From NCBI GenBank assembly GCA_038316355.1, contig JBBQAO010000012.1, positions 3,470-67,469 of the forward strand: a stretch of 64,000 nucleotides of DNA, read 5' to 3'. The notes under the pieces are model-generated. The model saw nothing but the letters and a program-made list of their open reading frames with translations. It was not told the DNA's origin and did not search any database. The position numbers were made by a program, and so were the translations under genes. The DNA is from Ga0077527 sp038316355. GTDB taxonomy: Bacteria > Pseudomonadota > Gammaproteobacteria > Burkholderiales > SG8-41. This document shows, piece after piece, positions 7,361 through 16,003 of the stretch; position 1 is the first letter of the stretch, and every line of letters begins with the position of its first letter.

Positions 7361-8359
7361 TTACTTCGCGATAACACGAACCATTTCCAGCACCTTGCTG
7401 GAATAACCCCATTCATTGTCGTACCAGGACACGATTTTGACGAAGGTGCTGTCAAGCGCGATGCCGGCATCGGCGTCAAACACCGAAGTGCAGGTTTCAT
7501 CGCGGAAGTCGGTGGACACCACTTTTTCCTCGGTATAACCCAGCACACCCTTCATCGCACCGACTGACTGCGCCTTCATTTCAGCGCAGATTTCGGCATA
7601 GGTCGCGGGCTTGTTCAGTTCGACCGTCAGGTCGACCACAGACACGTCGGAGGTCGGGACACGGAACGCCATGCCGGTGAGTTTTTTGTTCAGTTCCGGG
7701 ATCACCACGCCGACCGCCTTGGCCGCGCCGGTGGACGACGGAATGATGTTTTCGAGTATGCCGCGGCCACCGCGCCAGTCCTTTCCCGACGGACCATCGA
7801 CGGTTTTCTGTGTCGCGGTGGCGGCATGCACCGTGGTCATCAGCCCGCGCTTGATGCCCCATTTGTCGTTCAGCACCTTGGCCACCGGGGCCAGGCAGTT
7901 GGTGGTGCACGAGGCGTTGGAAATTATGGTTTGCCCAGCGTAGGTCTTGTCGTTGACGCCGAACACGAACATCGGCGTGTCGTCTTTCGATGGCGCCGAC
8001 ATGATGACTTTTTTGGCTCCTGCGGTCAGGTGTTTCTGTGCCGTCGCCTTGTCAAGGAACAGGCCGGTGGCTTCGATGACGATGTCGGCGCCGACTTCGT
8101 TCCATTTCAGTTCAGCAGGATCCCTGAGCGCGGTCAGGCGGATTTTTTTGCCGTTGACCACCAGCGTGCTGCCGGACACCGAGATCTCGCCTTTGAAACG
8201 GCCGTGCACGGAATCATGGCGCAGCATGTAGGCGAGGTAATCCGGTTCAAGCAGGTCGTTGATGCCGACGATTTCGATATCAGGAAAATCCTGCACCGCC
8301 GCGCGCAACACCATGCGACCGATACGCCCGAACCCGTTGATGCCGACCTTGATTGTCAT
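7361..8359 (-). CDS. gap: type I glyceraldehyde-3-phosphate dehydrogenase
   Basis: The gene encodes 332 residues. It oxidises and phosphorylates glyceraldehyde 3-phosphate to 1,3-bisphosphoglycerate. The Rossmann N-terminus MTIKVGINGFGRIGR (1-15) and the strand end VGINDL (31-36), with an acidic residue in the position that favours NAD, are visible. The catalytic motif SNASCTTNCLAPVAK places the nucleophile at Cys151; the phosphate-site region WRGGRGILENIIPSSTGAAKA and the C-terminal WYDNEWGYS are intact. The gene is separated from tkt by a 104-base gap containing a hairpin that could reduce readthrough, so it may have its own promoter. Confidence 0.96.
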   Translation of the reverse strand: MTIKVGINGFGRIGRMVLRAAVQDFPDIEIVGINDLLEPDYLAYMLRHDSVHGRFKGEISVSGSTLVVNGKKIRLTALRDPAELKWNEVGADIVIEATGLFLDKATAQKHLTAGAKKVIMSAPSKDDTPMFVFGVNDKTYAGQTIISNASCTTNCLAPVAKVLNDKWGIKRGLMTTVHAATATQKTVDGPSGKDWRGGRGILENIIPSSTGAAKAVGVVIPELNKKLTGMAFRVPTSDVSVVDLTVELNKPATYAEICAEMKAQSVGAMKGVLGYTEEKVVSTDFRDETCTSVFDADAGIALDSTFVKIVSWYDNEWGYSSKVLEMVRVIAK

Positions 8360-8412
8360 GAATCCTCCAGATAATCCCGTTGAACTTTATCGAAAATTAC
8401 ACAAATTAATGA

Positions 8413-8448
8413 CAAAAACATGCCTTCGGGAAGGCTGTCATGTTTTTG
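8413..8448. terminator. bipartite hairpin between tkt and gap, terminator-like in both directions
   Basis: Outer arms CAAAAACAT (8413-8421) and ATGTTTTTG (8440-8448) are exact complements, and an inner stem GCCTTC (8422-8427)/GAAGGC (8430-8435) lies within them. Read on the minus strand, the direction of tkt to gap, the inner GC stem is followed by ATGTTTTTG. This could act as an intrinsic terminator or attenuator between the two genes. Confidence 0.6.
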
Positions 8449-8463
8449 GAAAAACTCAATCGC

Positions 8464-10470
8464 CTATGCCTGCAATATGCCGCGCACTGCCGCGGCGACG
8501 TTCTCTGCGGTGATGCCGAAAAATTTGTAGAGCTCGCTTGCCGGCGCCGATTCGCCGAAGCGGTCGATGCCGATCACCGCGCCTTCGAGTCCGACATATT
8601 TGCGCCAGTAATCGGTGACACCGGCCTCGACCGCGACACGCGCCAGACCGCGCGGCAATATGCTTTCGCGATAGGCCGCATCCTGGCGATCAAAAATGGA
8701 TGTGCAGGGCATGGATACCACGCGCACCGCAACGCCGGCCGCGGCCAGTGCCTGCTGTGCCGCCATTGCAATGGCGACTTCCGAGCCGGTGGCGATGATT
8801 GCTGCGCGCGCCGCACCACCGCTGGCTTCGGACAATACATAGGCACCGCGATTGATGTTCGCGATCTGTTCTGCGCTGCGTGGCTGGAAGGCCAGATTCT
8901 GCCGTGACAGCAGCAGGCTGGTCGGACCATCGTGACGTTCAATCGCCGCTGCCCAGGCCGCCGTGGTTTCGACGGTATCGCAGGGCCGCCATACATCCAT
9001 GTTGGGGATCAGGCGCAGCGTCGCCGCGTGCTCCACCGGCTGGTGGGTGGGCCCATCCTCACCCAAGCCGATCGAATCGTGGGTGAACACACAGACCACG
9101 CGCTGTTTCATCAATGCCGTCATGCGCAACGCATTACGCGCGTAGTCGGAGAACACGAGGAAGGTCGCGTGGTAGGGAATCAGGCCGCCGTGCAGTGCGA
9201 TGCCGTTGCAGATCGCGGCCATGCCGAATTCGCGTACACCGAAATAAATGTAATTGCCGCCGCCGGTCGTACCCACCCCTTTGGAACCCGACCACAGTGT
9301 CAGGTTGGAGCCGGCGAGGTCGGCCGAACCGCCGATCAGTTCCGGCAGCGCCGGCGCAAAACCTTCTATCGCATTCTGCGAAGCCTTGCGGGTGGCGATG
9401 GTTTCCGCTTTCTGCACCGTCTGCGCCATGAACGCATCGCGATGCGCGGTCCAGCCGTCCGGCAATTCACCAGCCATGCGGCGTTTGAATTCAGCCGCCA
9501 GTCCCGGATGTGCGGCGGCGTAGGCGGAAAATTTCTGCTTCCAGTCGGCTTCCCGCGCGGCTCCGCGCTCGCGTGCATTCCATTCGGCACGCACTGCTTC
9601 GGGAATTTCAAACGGCGGATACGGCCAGTTGATTGCAACGCGGGTCGCAGCAATTTCTTCGGCACCCAGCGGGGCTCCGTGGGCGCCACCGGTGTTTTGT
9701 TTTTTCGGCGCGCCCTTGCCGATCAGGGTCTTGCAGCAAATCAGGGTCGGCCGGTTGCCTTCATTCCGAGCCTGGCTTATTGCGGCATCCACGGCATCGG
9801 TGTCATGACCATCCACGCCGTAGATCACGTTCCAGCCATAGGCTGCGAAGCGTTGCGGGGTGTTATCCGTAAACCATTGTTTTATATCGCCTTTTTCTGA
9901 ATCTATGGAGATGCCGTTGTCGTCATACAAAGCAATCAGTTTGTTGAGTTGCAGCGTGCCGGCCAGCGCGCAGGCTTCGTGCGACACGCCTTCCATCAGG
10001 CAACCATCGCCGAGGAATACATAGGTACGGTGATCAACAATGCTGTGACCGTCGCGATTAAAACTGTCGGCCAGCACACGCTCGCTAAGCGCCATGCCGA
10101 CGGCGTTGGCGACCCCTTGCCCAAGCGGTCCGGTGGTGGTCTCGATGCCGGGGGTCATGCCGTGTTCCGGATGACCTGGCGTTTTGGAATGCAGCTGGCG
10201 GAAACGTTTCAGTTCTTCGATCGGCAGATCGTAGCCGGTCAGGTGCAGCAATCCGTAGAGCAGCATCGAGCCGTGACCATTCGACAAGACAAAACGATCG
10301 CGATTGGCCCACTGCGGATTGGCCGGATTGTGGCGCAGGTGGCGATGCCACAGGGCTTCGGCGATTTCCGCCATGCCCATCGGCATGCCGGGATGGCCGG
10401 AATTGGCCTGCTGCACTGCGTCCATTGCCAACGCGCGCAGCGCGTTCGCCAACTCGGGTCGGGAACTCAT
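8464..10470 (-). CDS. tkt: transketolase
   Basis: The gene encodes 668 residues, the full family length. It is a thiamine-diphosphate enzyme moving two-carbon ketol units in the pentose phosphate pathway and Calvin cycle. The ThDP/Mg site shows as GDGCLMEGVSHEA (154 onward) ending in the NDNGISID-like DDNGISID. Also visible are SGHPGMPMGMAEIAEALWHRHL at the N-terminus (in part), the pyrimidine-domain segment FTHDSIGLGEDGPTHQPVEH and the C-terminal VAVEAG and IGIDRFGESAP segments. It heads the tkt-gap-pgk-pyk-fba run. No Rubisco or phosphoribulokinase gene is in the window, so use in carbon fixation cannot be inferred. Confidence 0.96.
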   Translation of the reverse strand: MSSRPELANALRALAMDAVQQANSGHPGMPMGMAEIAEALWHRHLRHNPANPQWANRDRFVLSNGHGSMLLYGLLHLTGYDLPIEELKRFRQLHSKTPGHPEHGMTPGIETTTGPLGQGVANAVGMALSERVLADSFNRDGHSIVDHRTYVFLGDGCLMEGVSHEACALAGTLQLNKLIALYDDNGISIDSEKGDIKQWFTDNTPQRFAAYGWNVIYGVDGHDTDAVDAAISQARNEGNRPTLICCKTLIGKGAPKKQNTGGAHGAPLGAEEIAATRVAINWPYPPFEIPEAVRAEWNARERGAAREADWKQKFSAYAAAHPGLAAEFKRRMAGELPDGWTAHRDAFMAQTVQKAETIATRKASQNAIEGFAPALPELIGGSADLAGSNLTLWSGSKGVGTTGGGNYIYFGVREFGMAAICNGIALHGGLIPYHATFLVFSDYARNALRMTALMKQRVVCVFTHDSIGLGEDGPTHQPVEHAATLRLIPNMDVWRPCDTVETTAAWAAAIERHDGPTSLLLSRQNLAFQPRSAEQIANINRGAYVLSEASGGAARAAIIATGSEVAIAMAAQQALAAAGVAVRVVSMPCTSIFDRQDAAYRESILPRGLARVAVEAGVTDYWRKYVGLEGAVIGIDRFGESAPASELYKFFGITAENVAAAVRGILQA

Positions 10471-10517
10471 GGCTTGCTTGATCCTGGCGAAACGAAATCG
10501 GGGGGAAGAAAACCGTA

Positions 10518-10523
10518 ATTATA
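10518..10523 (-). promoter_or_regulatory. candidate -10 element upstream of tkt
   Basis: On the minus strand the hexamer reads TATAAT, about 47 bases before the tkt ATG. No convincing TTGACA-like -35 was found at 16-18 bases spacing, so this remains a weak promoter call. Confidence 0.35.
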
Positions 10524-10548
10524 ACGGCAGCACCATCACCGGCGCGAG

Positions 10549-10572
10549 AGCCGGAACCAGAGCCGGAACCAG
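10549..10572. repeat. 12-bp tandem duplication upstream of tkt
   Basis: AGCCGGAACCAG occurs twice without a gap, in the 129-base interval between the ntrX-type gene and tkt. Confidence 0.6.
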
Positions 10573-10599
10573 TATGTGGCCGGTCCGGTCGCGCAGGTG

Positions 10600-11853
10600 T
10601 CATTCCTCGTTTTTGCGTGAGGTCTTGATGCCCAAGTGCTTGAGCTTGCGATACAAATGCGTGCGTTCGAGGCCCACCACGTCGGCCACACGGCTGATAT
10701 TGCCGCCTTCCCGGGCCAGGTGATGCTCGAAATAAACGCGCTCGAAGGCATCGCGCGCGTCGCGCAGCGGCGCGTCAAGCTGCAATGATGCAGCAGCATT
10801 TGGCGCAGCGGCCTGCGGCAATGCGCGCTGCACTTCTTCCAGCGCAATCTGCTCGCCGACCGCGGTATTGGCCAGCGTTTGCACCACACTGCGCAATTCG
10901 GAAAAATTACCCGGCCAGTCATGGGTGCGCAGGGCATTCAGCGCCGCGGTGCTGAAATGCCGGGACGGCACCAGTTTCTGCTCGACCAGATCGTTGAGCA
11001 TGGCCCCGGCAAGTTCCGGAATATCATCGCGCTGATCGCGCAGCAAGGGCAGCTGGATGGTGGTTGCCCCGAGCAACTGGTAAACACGGTCGTCATAACT
11101 CCCCCCGGCCACCAGTCCCGACAGCGGTCGGGTCGCGCCGCAGACCACGCGCACGTTATAACGATCCGCCTGCGACAGCAGCACCTGCAGCCCACGCTGT
11201 TCAAGCTTGCTGAACTCGGCAACATCGCGCACGAACAGGGTGCCGCCACGGGCGGCCTGCAGCAGATCCAGCGGCGTCTCCACGGTCTGCTTGCCGTGAT
11301 CGACCACGTGCCATGGATTGCTCGGCACATGCAGCGCGCGCGCGCAGGCCTCAAAGGCGCAGCCCGGCGCGCCCTGGATCAGTACCGCTGCGCGGCCGGC
11401 GGCGATTCTTTCAAGTCGTTGCTTCAACTCCTGGATCACCGGCGTGCGCCCCAGCATCGCCAGCGCGGCGGCGGCATGCGGCCGCTGCTCACCGCGGCTA
11501 ATCGCGCGGCCGACGGTCGCCAGCAGTTTCTTCAGGGCAATCGGTTTTTCGAGGAAATCGTAAGCCCCGATGCGGGTGGCTTCGACCGCGGTATCAATGG
11601 TGCCGTGCCCCGACATCATCACCACCGGCATGGTCAGTTGCCCGCTGCTGGCCCATTCCTTGAGCAATGTGATGCCATCGGTATCCGGCATCCAGATGTC
11701 GAGCAGCACCAGATCCGGGCGGATTTGGGTGCGGAAGGCGCGGGCGGCACCGGCGTTTTCCGCGAGCCGCACGTCATAACCTTCATCGGAAAGGATTTCC
11801 GACAGGAGTTCGCGGATGCCTATTTCGTCGTCTACTACCAGTATTTGTCGCAT
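10600..11853 (-). CDS. NtrX-like response regulator with degenerate AAA+ domain
   Basis: The gene encodes 417 residues in three parts. The receiver domain (1-120) is intact, with acidic DD at 8-9, phospho-acceptor Asp52 (LVLLDIW) and Lys103-type EKP. The middle domain aligns in layout with sigma54-activator AAA+ domains, but Walker A reads GAPGCAFE (161-168) in place of GESGTGKE, the Walker B segment reads GGTLFVRDVAEF with the catalytic acidic pair lost, and no GAFTGA loop is seen. The C-terminus is a Fis-type helix-turn-helix (NISRVADVVGLERTHLYRKLK). It should bind DNA under phospho-control but should not hydrolyse ATP or remodel sigma54 holoenzyme. It follows the kinase by 19 bases. Confidence 0.88.
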   Translation of the reverse strand: MRQILVVDDEIGIRELLSEILSDEGYDVRLAENAGAARAFRTQIRPDLVLLDIWMPDTDGITLLKEWASSGQLTMPVVMMSGHGTIDTAVEATRIGAYDFLEKPIALKKLLATVGRAISRGEQRPHAAAALAMLGRTPVIQELKQRLERIAAGRAAVLIQGAPGCAFEACARALHVPSNPWHVVDHGKQTVETPLDLLQAARGGTLFVRDVAEFSKLEQRGLQVLLSQADRYNVRVVCGATRPLSGLVAGGSYDDRVYQLLGATTIQLPLLRDQRDDIPELAGAMLNDLVEQKLVPSRHFSTAALNALRTHDWPGNFSELRSVVQTLANTAVGEQIALEEVQRALPQAAAPNAAASLQLDAPLRDARDAFERVYFEHHLAREGGNISRVADVVGLERTHLYRKLKHLGIKTSRKNEE

Positions 11854-11872
11854 CTTTGTCTGCTTTAAATGT

Positions 11873-14059
11873 TCACGCGGCCGAGCGCTCTCCCGCGCCC
11901 TGATTGGCCGCAGGCAATATGATCACCACGCGCGCACCGTGCGGTGCCACGTTGGTGATCGTGACTTCACCATGATGTTCCTCGACGATCTTGCGCACGA
12001 TCGACAGGCCGAGTCCGGTGCCGCGCGGTTTGGTCGTCACATACGGCTCAAACGCCCGCTTCATCAGTGGTTCCGGAAAACCGGTGCCATTGTCGGTCAC
12101 CGAGAATTCGGCGCGCCCGTCACGCACTGCGGTCGCGATCTCGATGTACGGTGCCTCAGCGCCGGCCAGCGCATCCTGGGCATTCTGCAGCAGGTTATGA
12201 ATGACCTGGCGGATCTGCGTGGCATCGCCCTGCACCGGCGGCAGCGCGGCCGCCAGGTTGAGTTTCATGCTCGATCCCAGCGACTCGTAGAGCATCAGCA
12301 CTTCGCGGATCAGGGCATTCAGGTCGAGCGCGCGCAGCGCGGGCTCCGGCGTGCGCGCGTACTGGCTGAAGGCATCGACCATGCGTTTCAGCGCGGCAAC
12401 CTGGCTGACGATGGTCTGCGTCGAGCGCGCCAGGATTTCGGCATCCGCGGGCGACAGTTTGGGCTCGAGCTTAAGCTGGATGCGTTCCGCCGAAAGCTGG
12501 ATCGGCGTCAGCGGATTCTTGATTTCATGGGCCAGGCGCCGCGCAACTTCCGCCCACGCGGCGTCGCGCTGTGCCTGCAACAGCTGAGTCACGTCATCGA
12601 ACACGACGATCAGGCCGGTATTACCAGCTTCGCCGAAGCGCGTGCCACGCAGCAGCAGCGCCTGTGTGCCGCCTTTGACTTCGCGCTCGACCTGGCGCTG
12701 CCATTCTGCTGCATTGGGGCGGGCAAAGGCTTCGGCCACCGCCTGCACCAGCGGCGCCAGGCTTGCATCCATTGCCGGCCAGTCCCGCAGGGCGGCATCC
12801 AGCAGCAACGCGTGGTCGGCGCCGAGAATATGTGCGGCGCTCGGGTTGGCGGATCGCAGGCGCAGGTTGCCGTCAAACGTCAGCACACCCGCCGACAGAT
12901 GCGCCAGCACACTTTCGAGATAGGCTTTGGCATGCGTAAGCTGTGCCTGGTTGCGCTCGACGCGCGCCTGCGCTTCGGCCAGTTGCAGCGTCATGCTGTT
13001 GAAGGACTGCGTGAGCTGGCCGAGTTCATCGCGGCTGGCCACCGCGGCGCGGCGGCTGAAGTCACCCTGCGCCACCGCGCGCGTACCTTCAACCAGCGCG
13101 CTCAGCGGTGCGGACAATCGATTCGACAGCACAAATGCCAGGCCCAGCGAGGACAGCAGCGCGAGCAGCAAGGTCAGCGTCAGTGTGATCGCGTAGAGCC
13201 TTTTCAGGCCGCGCCGGGACAATTGCAGTTCCTGATACTCGCGATAGCCGGTTTGCACGATCTCGGCATCACGCGCCAGCTGCGCGGGCACGGCCTGCAA
13301 CAGCTGCAGCACCCGGGTTTCCTCTGTCAGCGCCACCACGTTGACCGGCGCCAGCGCACGCAGATACAGGCCGCGTTCGGGGATGGCTTCGATCACGCTG
13401 TAAACCTGTTGCATGCGGATCTGGCGCATCGCCGCCGCGCCCGGCGCGTCGGGCGCGATGCCGCTGCGCTCGTTGCCGGAAAAAGCCAGCACCCGGCCGC
13501 GTAGATTAAACAGCGTGGCCTCGTCGACCCCGGTCTGCTCGCGCAGTTCGTTCAGCGCAGCGATATGTTCGGATGCCGGTCGCGTCGACAGCGTCAATGC
13601 CATGCGGTCGGCTTTGGCCGCCAATTCTTTGAGGCGGCCGTCGAGCGTGCGGCGGCCGAGATTGAGACCGCTCTCCAGCGCGCTGTCCAGCCGCACTTCA
13701 AACCAGGACTCGATGCTTTGCGACACGAATTGCACTGATACACCGTAAATCAGCGCGCCAGGCAACACCGCCATCAGCGCAAACAGGGCCACCAGCCGCA
13801 AGGTCAGCTTGGCGCCAAACACCCCGGCCTTGAGTCGCTTGCGCAGGCTGACCAGTTGATAGGCAACCATGCCGGCCAGCAGCAGCGCGATCGCCAGATT
13901 GACGCCGAGCAGTGCGGGGTAATAATCGGAGAACAATGCCGAGTTGGTGCTCACCGAAGCCAGCAGGAAAACCGCGATCACGCCGAGCCCGACACAGAGC
14001 AACAACAGATAACGCATGACTGCGCCGGTGCGTGGCTGTTTGCCGGCCATGGTCGTCAT
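11873..14059 (-). CDS. NtrY-like membrane histidine kinase
   Basis: The gene encodes 728 residues. Transmembrane segments are visible at about 17-37, 49-70, 85-107 and 288-311, the last followed by a HAMP linker (311-365), a PAS-like region (about 380-490) and the kinase core. The H-box is RRLAHEIKNPLTPIQLSAER with His511; the ATP-binding domain carries NLLQNAQDA, DNGTGFP and GTGLGLSIVRKIVEEH. The periplasmic sensor loop lies between TM3 and TM4. The start ATG at 14059 overlaps the stop of the preceding DUF4390 gene in an ATGA, indicating coupling. NtrYX systems respond to nitrogen, redox or envelope cues depending on the lineage; the signal here is not known. Confidence 0.92.
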   Translation of the reverse strand: MTTMAGKQPRTGAVMRYLLLLCVGLGVIAVFLLASVSTNSALFSDYYPALLGVNLAIALLLAGMVAYQLVSLRKRLKAGVFGAKLTLRLVALFALMAVLPGALIYGVSVQFVSQSIESWFEVRLDSALESGLNLGRRTLDGRLKELAAKADRMALTLSTRPASEHIAALNELREQTGVDEATLFNLRGRVLAFSGNERSGIAPDAPGAAAMRQIRMQQVYSVIEAIPERGLYLRALAPVNVVALTEETRVLQLLQAVPAQLARDAEIVQTGYREYQELQLSRRGLKRLYAITLTLTLLLALLSSLGLAFVLSNRLSAPLSALVEGTRAVAQGDFSRRAAVASRDELGQLTQSFNSMTLQLAEAQARVERNQAQLTHAKAYLESVLAHLSAGVLTFDGNLRLRSANPSAAHILGADHALLLDAALRDWPAMDASLAPLVQAVAEAFARPNAAEWQRQVEREVKGGTQALLLRGTRFGEAGNTGLIVVFDDVTQLLQAQRDAAWAEVARRLAHEIKNPLTPIQLSAERIQLKLEPKLSPADAEILARSTQTIVSQVAALKRMVDAFSQYARTPEPALRALDLNALIREVLMLYESLGSSMKLNLAAALPPVQGDATQIRQVIHNLLQNAQDALAGAEAPYIEIATAVRDGRAEFSVTDNGTGFPEPLMKRAFEPYVTTKPRGTGLGLSIVRKIVEEHHGEVTITNVAPHGARVVIILPAANQGAGERSAA

Positions 14060-14646
14060 GGCGTCACCGTCCAGCGCGCCCAATCGGAGCCGATGTTCCA
14101 TTCACGCGAGCCCAGCGCATTCAGGTTGAACGGTTTTGGCAGTTGCGAAGTATCGAGCCGCAGCCGCAGACCGGCCGTGTAGCTGGTGCCTTTGCTGAGC
14201 GTGCCGGGATCCAGATCTTCGCGCCGCCGCACTTTGGTCATCACCTGCAGTGCTTCGGCCAGGGTCGGAAAATTCTGGTAGAACGCGCCGACGCCGATAC
14301 GGTACTGGCGCGTCAGGGCATTGAATTGCAGCCGGTACTGCTGCTGCCGGGACACCGCCTTGTCGTTGAACCAGTACCAACGCGACCGCACCATCTCGAA
14401 TTCGAGCAGAAAATACAGCGGGATGCCTTTGTGCAATGCATCTTCGAGCGGTGCCGAGAGGACAATGTCAATCTCGGCTTCGAGCACGTAATGGTCATCG
14501 GCCGTGGTGACCGTGGCGCGACGCACGTCAATGCCGTGGGTCTGCGCGGAAAGCTGCGCCGGCACCGCCAGCGCGAATGCCAGCAGCAGCGCCGCCAGAT
14601 CAAACTTTTTCCAGAAGGGCGTAAAAAAAACCATCATGCGCTGCAT
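14056..14646 (-). CDS. DUF4390 domain-containing exported protein
   Basis: The gene encodes up to 196 residues. A signal peptide is evident: basic start, then DLAALLLAFALAVPA and a likely cleavage around AQLSAQ. The mature part matches the DUF4390 family (LEAEIDIVLSAPLEDALHKG, FLLEFEMVRSRWYWFNDKAV, YRLQFNALTRQYRI). Function is unknown; the gene is typically found between rsmB and ntrY in betaproteobacteria, which suggests an accessory role for the sensor kinase or the envelope. Starts at 14646 or 14634 are both possible; the former overlaps the rsmB end by 47 bases. Its stop overlaps the ntrY start by four bases. Confidence 0.88.
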   Translation of the reverse strand: MQRMMVFFTPFWKKFDLAALLLAFALAVPAQLSAQTHGIDVRRATVTTADDHYVLEAEIDIVLSAPLEDALHKGIPLYFLLEFEMVRSRWYWFNDKAVSRQQQYRLQFNALTRQYRIGVGAFYQNFPTLAEALQVMTKVRRREDLDPGTLSKGTSYTAGLRLRLDTSQLPKPFNLNALGSREWNIGSDWARWTVTP

Positions 14647-15883
14647 CAGGAAGCAGTTGGCCGTCGATATGTTTTAAGCCGTCAGCGAGCAGCGGGAGGG
14701 AAAGTTGCCGCGCATCGTGATGACGGGCAATGAATTGTTCGACCTGCCGGTTATTTTCTTCGCCAAATACGGAGCAGGTTGCATACAGCAATTTACCACC
14801 ACTGCCCAGCAACTGCCAAAGCGTGTCGAGAATGCCTGCCTGCCGGATGACCAGCGCCTTGATGTCGCTCTGCTGGCGCAGCCATTTGATATCCGGATGA
14901 CGGCGCACCACGCCGGAGGCGGTGCATGGCACATCGGCCAGTATGCGATCAAAGGTTCCGGCATCGCGCCACTGTTCCGGCTGTCCGGCGTCAGCCTGCA
15001 ACAGGCGCGCCCGCAACGACAGCCGCGTCAGGTTGTCCGCCACCCGCTGCAGGCGGTCCGCATCGATATCAACCGCGGTGAGTTCAAGGTCGGCCAGTTC
15101 CAGCAGGTGCGCGGTTTTGCCGCCAGGCGCGGCACAGGCATCGAGCACTCGCATGCCGTCGGCAACATCGAGCAGTTCGGCGGCCAGTTGCGCGCCGGCA
15201 TCCTGCACGGATACCAGTCCTGCGGAGAACCCGGGCAGTTGGGCAACGGGCCGCGGCTTGTCGATGATCACGCCATGCCGGCCCACGGGATGTGCGCCAA
15301 TCGCCTCACCTCCGAGCATCTCAAGATAAGCGTCGCGCGTCATGCGGCGGCGATTGACCCGCAGCGTCAACGGCGGCCGGACATTGCCGGCCTCGAGAAT
15401 TTCCCGGTAGTTCTGCGGAAACTGCGCGGCCAGTTTGGCGATCCACCATTGCGGGTAGGAATAACGCCCTTCGTCGGTGGCCGCTGCCACTGCCTCGAGT
15501 TCGGCGCGGCGGCGCAGGAAGTTGCGCAATACCGCATTGACCAGACCCTGGGCCTGCGGAAACCCCAGTTGCGCGCAGGCCGGCACGGCATGATCAACGA
15601 TGGTGTACGGACGCGCCTTGCTATGGAGCAATTGGTAGAGCGCGACCTGCAGCAGGTTGCGCACCAGCACATCCGTCGGCGGCTTGTGCAGTAACTGGCC
15701 GAGCAGCGCTTCGAGAAAACCCAGATGGCGTAACACGCCATAGGCGAGATCCTGCACCGCACCGCGTTCCTGCGGCGTCAGTGTGGCCTCACTTTGCCAC
15801 GTCGCAGCGAGTTCGGCATCGAGGCTGCGTCCCGCGAGAACGCGGGATACGGCTTCCGCCGCCAGGCACTGCACGCGTTCCAT
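14600..15883 (-). CDS. rsmB: 16S rRNA (cytosine(967)-C5)-methyltransferase RsmB
   Basis: The gene encodes 427 residues. The N-terminal 140 residues form the NusB-like RNA-binding domain; the rest is the SAM-dependent m5C methyltransferase domain. The SAM site is DACAAPGGKTAHLL (about 248-261), and the two catalytic cysteines are in ADVPCTASG (about 320) and YATCSVFGEEN (about 370). It methylates C967 of 16S rRNA. The ATG at 15883 was chosen; a TTG two codons upstream is an alternative. Its end overlaps the DUF4390 start. A 12-bp tandem repeat lies just upstream, in the gap after fmt. Confidence 0.94.
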   Translation of the reverse strand: MERVQCLAAEAVSRVLAGRSLDAELAATWQSEATLTPQERGAVQDLAYGVLRHLGFLEALLGQLLHKPPTDVLVRNLLQVALYQLLHSKARPYTIVDHAVPACAQLGFPQAQGLVNAVLRNFLRRRAELEAVAAATDEGRYSYPQWWIAKLAAQFPQNYREILEAGNVRPPLTLRVNRRRMTRDAYLEMLGGEAIGAHPVGRHGVIIDKPRPVAQLPGFSAGLVSVQDAGAQLAAELLDVADGMRVLDACAAPGGKTAHLLELADLELTAVDIDADRLQRVADNLTRLSLRARLLQADAGQPEQWRDAGTFDRILADVPCTASGVVRRHPDIKWLRQQSDIKALVIRQAGILDTLWQLLGSGGKLLYATCSVFGEENNRQVEQFIARHHDARQLSLPLLADGLKHIDGQLLPDAAHDGFFYALLEKV

Positions 15884-15908
15884 GCTCAAGCGGGCCGCCG
15901 CAAAGAGT

Positions 15909-15970
15909 GGGGACGTGAAGCGGAACGTGAAGCGGGACGTGTAACGGGACGTGCAGCGGAACGTGCGGCA
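15909..15970. repeat. five tandem 12-bp repeats between fmt and rsmB
   Basis: About five units of consensus GGGACGTGAAGC follow one another without spacers. Variants include GGAACGTGAAGC, GGGACGTGTAAC and GGGACGTGCAGC. The block lies in the 120-base gap upstream of rsmB and would be transcribed in the fmt-rsmB mRNA. Confidence 0.85.
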
Positions 15971-16003
15971 TCACTCTGAGTATCGCGGTCGGATTTTGAA
16001 ACG

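Noticed and set aside
11816..13504. Long plus-strand open frame (over 560 codons) opposite the NtrY-type kinase
   Set aside because: Antisense shadow of a GC-rich gene: the product is His/Arg/Gln-rich without any domain, and the opposite strand encodes a complete kinase.
15909..15970. Possible CRISPR array
   Set aside because: The 12-bp units are adjacent without spacers, so it is a tandem minisatellite.
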